A DNA stretch of 8,668 nucleotides from Clostridia bacterium. Lineage in GTDB: Bacteria > Bacillota > Clostridia > Oscillospirales > Butyricicoccaceae. Shown here in pieces: positions 5,890 through 8,668 of the stretch. How positions within the stretch are numbered: the first letter of the stretch is position 1; each line of letters begins with the position of its first letter. Both the position numbers and the translations under genes were made by a program. The notes beneath the pieces are model-generated. The model saw nothing but the letters and a program-made list of their open reading frames with translations, had not been told where the DNA came from and did no database searches. The DNA lies in NCBI GenBank assembly GCA_017552495.1, contig JAFZPW010000174.1, positions 1 through 8,668 of the forward strand. The letters are read 5' to 3'.

Positions 5890-6759
5890 TTACAGCGCGC
5901 GCCAGGTTTCCGGACGCAGGGTCTCCCGCCCCCGCAGCGCCGCCTGCAACTGACGCAGCATGGCGGGCTTGTCGGCGTTCAGCGTGCCCCGCAGCGAAAG
6001 ATAGTTGGAAGCGTGATTCATGCGAAACACGCAGCCCGGCGCGTCCAGTTCCTGCAAAAGAAGCTCCGTCTCCCGCAGGATCAGGGCGCTGTCGGGCACG
6101 GTGAAGCGGTCCTGCTCCACCCAGTCAAAAAGCGGCGTCCCCGGCTCCACCATCAGGGTCAAAAGACCGATGTAATCGGGTCGCATGGCGGAAAGCGCCT
6201 TTGCCGTTTCCCGGGCGTGCTCCGGCCAGAGAGCCGTGCCGCCCAAACCGGAGATGGCCGTTACCGAAAGCGCGATGCCGCTCTCCCGCACCTTTTGCCC
6301 CGCCGCCGTGATTTCCCGGGCGGTGTGCCCCTTGCACATTTGACGCAAAACGGCGTCGCTGCCCGATTCCAGCCCCATATACACCATCTGCAAATTTTTT
6401 TGCCGCAGACGCGAAAGTTCCTCCGGCGTGCGCTTTTGCACGCTGCCCGGCGAAGCGTAGCAGGTGACCCGCTCACATTCGGGAAACAGGCGGGCGATCT
6501 CATCCAAAATGCGCTCCAGATCGGCGGCGGGACGGATGAGCGCGTCGCCGTCGGCCAAAAAGATCCGCCGCACCGTGGAACAGGTCTGCCGCGCCAACGC
6601 AAAATCCTCCAAAATTTCTTCCATAGGCCGCAGGGCGAAGGGTGTTTCTTTGTACATACTGCAAAAGGCGCAGGTGTTGTGACTGCATCCATAAGTCACC
6701 TGTACGATCAGGCTGTACGCCTCTGAAGGCGGACGATAAACGCTTCCGAAATACCGCAT
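5890..6759 (-). CDS. Radical SAM superfamily enzyme
   Basis: This 289-residue protein binds a [4Fe-4S] cluster through C25, C30 and C33 (GCSHNTCAFC), which would reductively cleave S-adenosylmethionine to start radical chemistry. The cluster motif is C-x4-C-x2-C rather than the textbook C-x3-C-x2-C. Further family features are FLADGDAL (68-75), the MGLESGSDAVL segment near 127 that corresponds to the SAM/ribose-binding region, and ISGLGG near 170. The length fits a bare TIM-barrel core with little extra, with no B12-binding, SPASM or TRAM domain. The N-terminus VYRPPSEA is typical of an uncharacterised group of stand-alone radical SAM proteins in clostridia. An AAAGGAG site overlaps the stop codon of the upstream S66 gene (12-base gap), so the two are almost certainly one operon. 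The substrate is unknown. Confidence 0.85.
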   Translation of the reverse strand: MRYFGSVYRPPSEAYSLIVQVTYGCSHNTCAFCSMYKETPFALRPMEEILEDFALARQTCSTVRRIFLADGDALIRPAADLERILDEIARLFPECERVTCYASPGSVQKRTPEELSRLRQKNLQMVYMGLESGSDAVLRQMCKGHTAREITAAGQKVRESGIALSVTAISGLGGTALWPEHARETAKALSAMRPDYIGLLTLMVEPGTPLFDWVEQDRFTVPDSALILRETELLLQELDAPGCVFRMNHASNYLSLRGTLNADKPAMLRQLQAALRGRETLRPETWRAL

Positions 6760-6771
6760 GCGTTTTCTCCT

Positions 6772-7824
6772 TTACAGTGTGGCGGGTTCCAGCAGGGTCA
6801 GGCGCCTGGCTTCTCCATCCAGACGGCACCGCGCCCCGATGGGCAGTACGCCGATGGGCTCGGCGTGGCCGAAGTTCACATTGTAGAGAATGGGCAGATC
6901 GGGCCGCTTGGCCTCAAAACCCACCACTTGGCGATAGACCTCTTTATAGGGCTCGTATTTGCTCCGGCGGGCGGGTTTTCCCACCAAAATGCCGGAAATC
7001 ACGTCAAAAATCCCCTGCGCCGCCAGATTGCGGAGATACCAGGTGAGATAATGGCAGGGCATATCTGCTTCCGAAGTCTCCAAAAACAGGAGTTTGCCTT
7101 CCCACTCCCGCTTGTCAGGCCACAGTGCCGTACCCAAAAGTTCCGGGAATACGTCGAGGCAGCCGCCCAGCAGCTCGCCCTCCACGGCTCCGCCGCCCTG
7201 AATCAGTTCATAGCCGATCTCCTCCGGGTGATAGGGTTTATACCGGTCGATATTCTTTTCGTCCCACCAGATTTTTTCGTCCTCGTCGTCGTACCAATAG
7301 GGTGCGGAGGGAATATCCAGCGTGGGCCGGGGATCGAACAGCGTCTTGCGAATCATCTCCTCGGTATAGGGGTTGATGCGCACGTATTCCGAAAAATTGG
7401 TCATGACCGCAGCGCCGTAATACGAAATCACGCCCGCCTGATACAGCATAAAATGGTTGGTGGTGGTATCGGAAAAGCCCGTGAAGATCTTGGGATTGTC
7501 CCGCAGAACGGCAAAATCGATATAAGGCAGCAGACGGATGGTATCGTCGCCGCCGATGGCGTTGAACACCGCCTTGATGCTTTTGTCGGCAAAGGCCTCC
7601 ATCCAATCCGCAGCCCGGGCTTCGGGATGCTCATACAAATATGTTCTGCCCCGCAGCGCGTTGGGCATAGCCGTCACTTCCAGACCGAAATCCCGCTCCA
7701 GCCGCTCTTTCGCCAATCGGTATTTGTGGATGAACTGAGACTCGCCCAGTGTTCCCGCCGACAGGCTGACGATGGCAACCCGGTCGCCGGGGCGAAGACG
7801 GGCCGGTTTTTTCATCGGTTTCAT
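6772..7824 (-). CDS. S66 serine peptidase, MccF type
   Basis: S66 peptidases include LD-carboxypeptidases that trim cell-wall tetrapeptides in recycling, and MccF proteins that detoxify microcin C-type peptide-nucleotide conjugates. This one is cytoplasmic (no signal peptide) and 350 residues long. The full Ser-Glu-His set is visible: S118 in TGFSDTT (nucleophile elbow), E249 in LLFLETSE and H320 in NFGHAEP. The segment IGGDDTIRLLPYIDF (90-104) with a TTTNHFML continuation, and the position of the serine at 118, resemble MccF more than classic LdcA. It starts at the ATG at 7824 with AGGAGG a few bases upstream; a second ATG three codons on is possible but worse placed. It heads an operon with a radical SAM gene, and its neighbour upstream is a second S66 gene. 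The natural substrate cannot be told from sequence. Confidence 0.9.
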   Translation of the reverse strand: MKPMKKPARLRPGDRVAIVSLSAGTLGESQFIHKYRLAKERLERDFGLEVTAMPNALRGRTYLYEHPEARAADWMEAFADKSIKAVFNAIGGDDTIRLLPYIDFAVLRDNPKIFTGFSDTTTNHFMLYQAGVISYYGAAVMTNFSEYVRINPYTEEMIRKTLFDPRPTLDIPSAPYWYDDEDEKIWWDEKNIDRYKPYHPEEIGYELIQGGGAVEGELLGGCLDVFPELLGTALWPDKREWEGKLLFLETSEADMPCHYLTWYLRNLAAQGIFDVISGILVGKPARRSKYEPYKEVYRQVVGFEAKRPDLPILYNVNFGHAEPIGVLPIGARCRLDGEARRLTLLEPATL

Positions 7825-7856
7825 GTTGTCCCCTCCTGTTTTGCTCGATTTTTAAG

Positions 7857-7885
7857 AGTGTAGCACAGTTTTTTGAAAAAGTAAA
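7857..7885 (-). promoter_or_regulatory. Promoter of the MccF-type/radical SAM operon
   Basis: The -35 element TTTACT (7885-7880) and -10 element TACACT (7862-7857) are separated by exactly 17 bases, each matching four of six consensus bases. The -35 element overlaps the foot of the upstream terminator, so the two units are packed without spare sequence. Confidence 0.55.
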
Positions 7886-7904
7886 GACGCCTTGCGGCGT
7901 CTTT
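7876..7904 (-). terminator. Intrinsic terminator of the upstream S66 gene
   Basis: A perfect 9-base-pair stem (AAAGACGCC at 7883-7891 with GGCGTCTTT at 7896-7904) with a 4-base loop is followed on the minus strand by ACTTTTTC. It lies about 95 bases past the stop codon at 7999, beyond the hairpin repeat. Confidence 0.8.
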
Positions 7905-7915
7905 TCCAGAAGCGG

Positions 7916-7980
7916 TGAACCGACAGCCCCTTCGTCACGGCTGCGCCGCGCAGCCTCCCCTGGCGCAGGGGAGGCTTGCA
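7916..7980. repeat. GC-rich double-hairpin intergenic repeat
   Basis: Two adjacent hairpins share three bases. The first is GGCTGCG/CGCAGCC (7939-7945 with 7949-7955, loop CCG); the second is GCCTCCCCT/AGGGGAGGC (7953-7961 with 7967-7975, 5-base loop, one more A-T pair outside). The text around it (AGCCCCTTCGTCACGGCTGC, then CTCCCC...GGGGAG) resembles a short palindromic element that, from memory, is scattered between genes in Oscillospiraceae-type genomes. Only one copy is in this window, so repeat status rests on that resemblance. Confidence 0.55.
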
Positions 7981-7998
7981 GATGCGTTTCTAAAGCCG

Positions 7999-8668
7999 TT
8001 ATTTTCTCACCGGTTCAAAACTACACTCGCCAGCGTCCATACGGAAAAGCCGACCCATGGGCAGCGAAAGCGTGGGATTGCAGTGTCCGCAGCGGATGCC
8101 CATGATGGTGGGCTTTCCGGCGGGAGCGATCAGCTCCTGAAAGACCTGCAAAAGCTGCAAGCCGGTCTTTGGTTCTTCCTTTTCCACGCAGTTGGTAAAG
8201 GCGCCCAGCAAAATACCGGCGGCGGCGTCCAGCTTGCCCGCGTTGCGAAGATTGGTCAGCATCCCATCCACCTTATACGGAGGCTCGTTGACCTCTTCGA
8301 TAAACAGGAGTTTACCGCGGGTGTCGATCTCGTAAGGCGTGCCCAGAGAGGCGGCGATCAGCGCAAGATTACCGCCCACCAGCCGTCCCTTGGCCTTGCC
8401 GCCCACCAGCGTGCTGCGTGGATAATCCGCCGGATTTTCATAGTCGATGGTTTCGCCAAAAAGCATGGCCTTGACGAAATCCATGCTGAAGTCGTCCAGC
8501 GGCTCGTTGTCCGGCGTTCCCCAAGCCCCCACCATCGGCATATGACAGGCCTCCATACCACAGATCTTGTTGAGCGCGCACAGCATGGCGGTGACATCGC
8601 TGTAACCGCCGAAAAATTTGGGGTGCTTTTTGATGGTCTTCCAATCCAGCAGCGGCAGGATGCGGTGA
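7999..8668 (-). CDS. S66 LD-carboxypeptidase, LdcA type (partial, start outside window)
   Basis: The frame stays open to the right edge, so the ATG at 8586 is an internal methionine and the true start lies outside. The 222 visible residues begin HRILPLLDW and contain the whole catalytic set: Ser in GGYSDVT (codon 8601-8599), Glu in LLFIEEVNE and His in IRCGHCNP. The segments GRLVGGNLALI and GTPYEIDTRGKLLFIE are typical of LD-carboxypeptidases, which cut the L,D bond between diaminopimelate (or lysine) and the terminal D-Ala of murein tetrapeptides. About 80-90 N-terminal residues are probably missing, judged by the usual length of around 300. It is closer to LdcA than the neighbouring MccF-type gene, so the two are diverged family members rather than a recent duplication. 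A separate terminator and promoter lie between them. Confidence 0.88.
   Translation of the reverse strand, partial: HRILPLLDWKTIKKHPKFFGGYSDVTAMLCALNKICGMEACHMPMVGAWGTPDNEPLDDFSMDFVKAMLFGETIDYENPADYPRSTLVGGKAKGRLVGGNLALIAASLGTPYEIDTRGKLLFIEEVNEPPYKVDGMLTNLRNAGKLDAAAGILLGAFTNCVEKEEPKTGLQLLQVFQELIAPAGKPTIMGIRCGHCNPTLSLPMGRLFRMDAGECSFEPVRK

Noticed and set aside
5862..5897. Terminator for the radical SAM gene formed by GCGC/TGTAA with TTACA/GCGC
   Set aside because: The stem is short and bulged, part of it lies inside the coding region, and no T-run follows on the minus strand.
5890..7824. RiPP or microcin-like biosynthetic cluster
   Set aside because: A radical SAM enzyme and an MccF-type peptidase are present, but there is no precursor peptide frame with a ribosome binding site, no transporter and no adenylating or cyclising enzyme.
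6865..7863. 332-codon plus-strand frame opposite the MccF-type gene
   Set aside because: It is a shadow of the S66 gene, which has a complete catalytic set, ribosome binding site and promoter; the shadow frame has none of these.

Overview
The window looks like a piece of chromosome from a gut-type member of the Firmicutes, most probably an Oscillospiraceae-like clostridium. The reasons are a very large S-layer homology (SLH) protein of the kind those genomes carry, strong AGGAGG-type ribosome binding sites, sigma-A-like promoters, CCA-encoding tRNA genes and a GC-rich double-hairpin intergenic repeat typical of such genomes. This assignment is inference from style, not from a marker gene. Every gene that I accept lies on the minus strand, so transcription runs from high to low coordinates.

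Reading with transcription (right to left): (a) the C-terminal three quarters of an S66 LD-carboxypeptidase enters from the right edge (7999-8668), followed by a GC-rich repeat and an intrinsic terminator. (b) A new promoter abuts that terminator and drives a probable two-gene operon: a second S66 peptidase of the MccF type (6772-7824) and a radical SAM enzyme (5890-6759), whose ribosome binding site overlaps the preceding stop codon. (c) A further promoter precedes yfbR, a 5'-deoxynucleotidase with all family residues in place (5204-5803), which overlaps by ATGA a small three-helix membrane protein of unknown function (4686-5207); an intrinsic terminator closes this unit. (d) Immediately behind it, a near-consensus promoter with a leader of about 90 bases drives the 989-residue SLH surface protein (1500-4469), which ends in a very strong terminator. 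(e) A 351-base gene-free stretch follows, with a structured element, two candidate promoters and a dyad operator, leading into an XRE-type regulator (468-1148). (f) A tRNA-Thr/tRNA-Tyr pair has its own promoter and terminator. (g) The first 35 codons of a probable GNAT acetyltransferase run off the left edge.

Functionally the region is mostly housekeeping and cell-surface biology: nucleotide-pool hygiene (YfbR), processing of muropeptides or peptide conjugates (two S66 peptidases), tRNA supply and S-layer display. I see no CRISPR array, phage, insertion sequence, toxin-antitoxin pair or defence system. The most interesting unexplained items are the structured gap 1313-1406 with an apparent orphan promoter plus terminator-like hairpin, the phased TGTAAA half-sites in front of the XRE regulator, and the roughly 790-residue unrecognised ectodomain of the SLH protein with an EF-hand-like loop.
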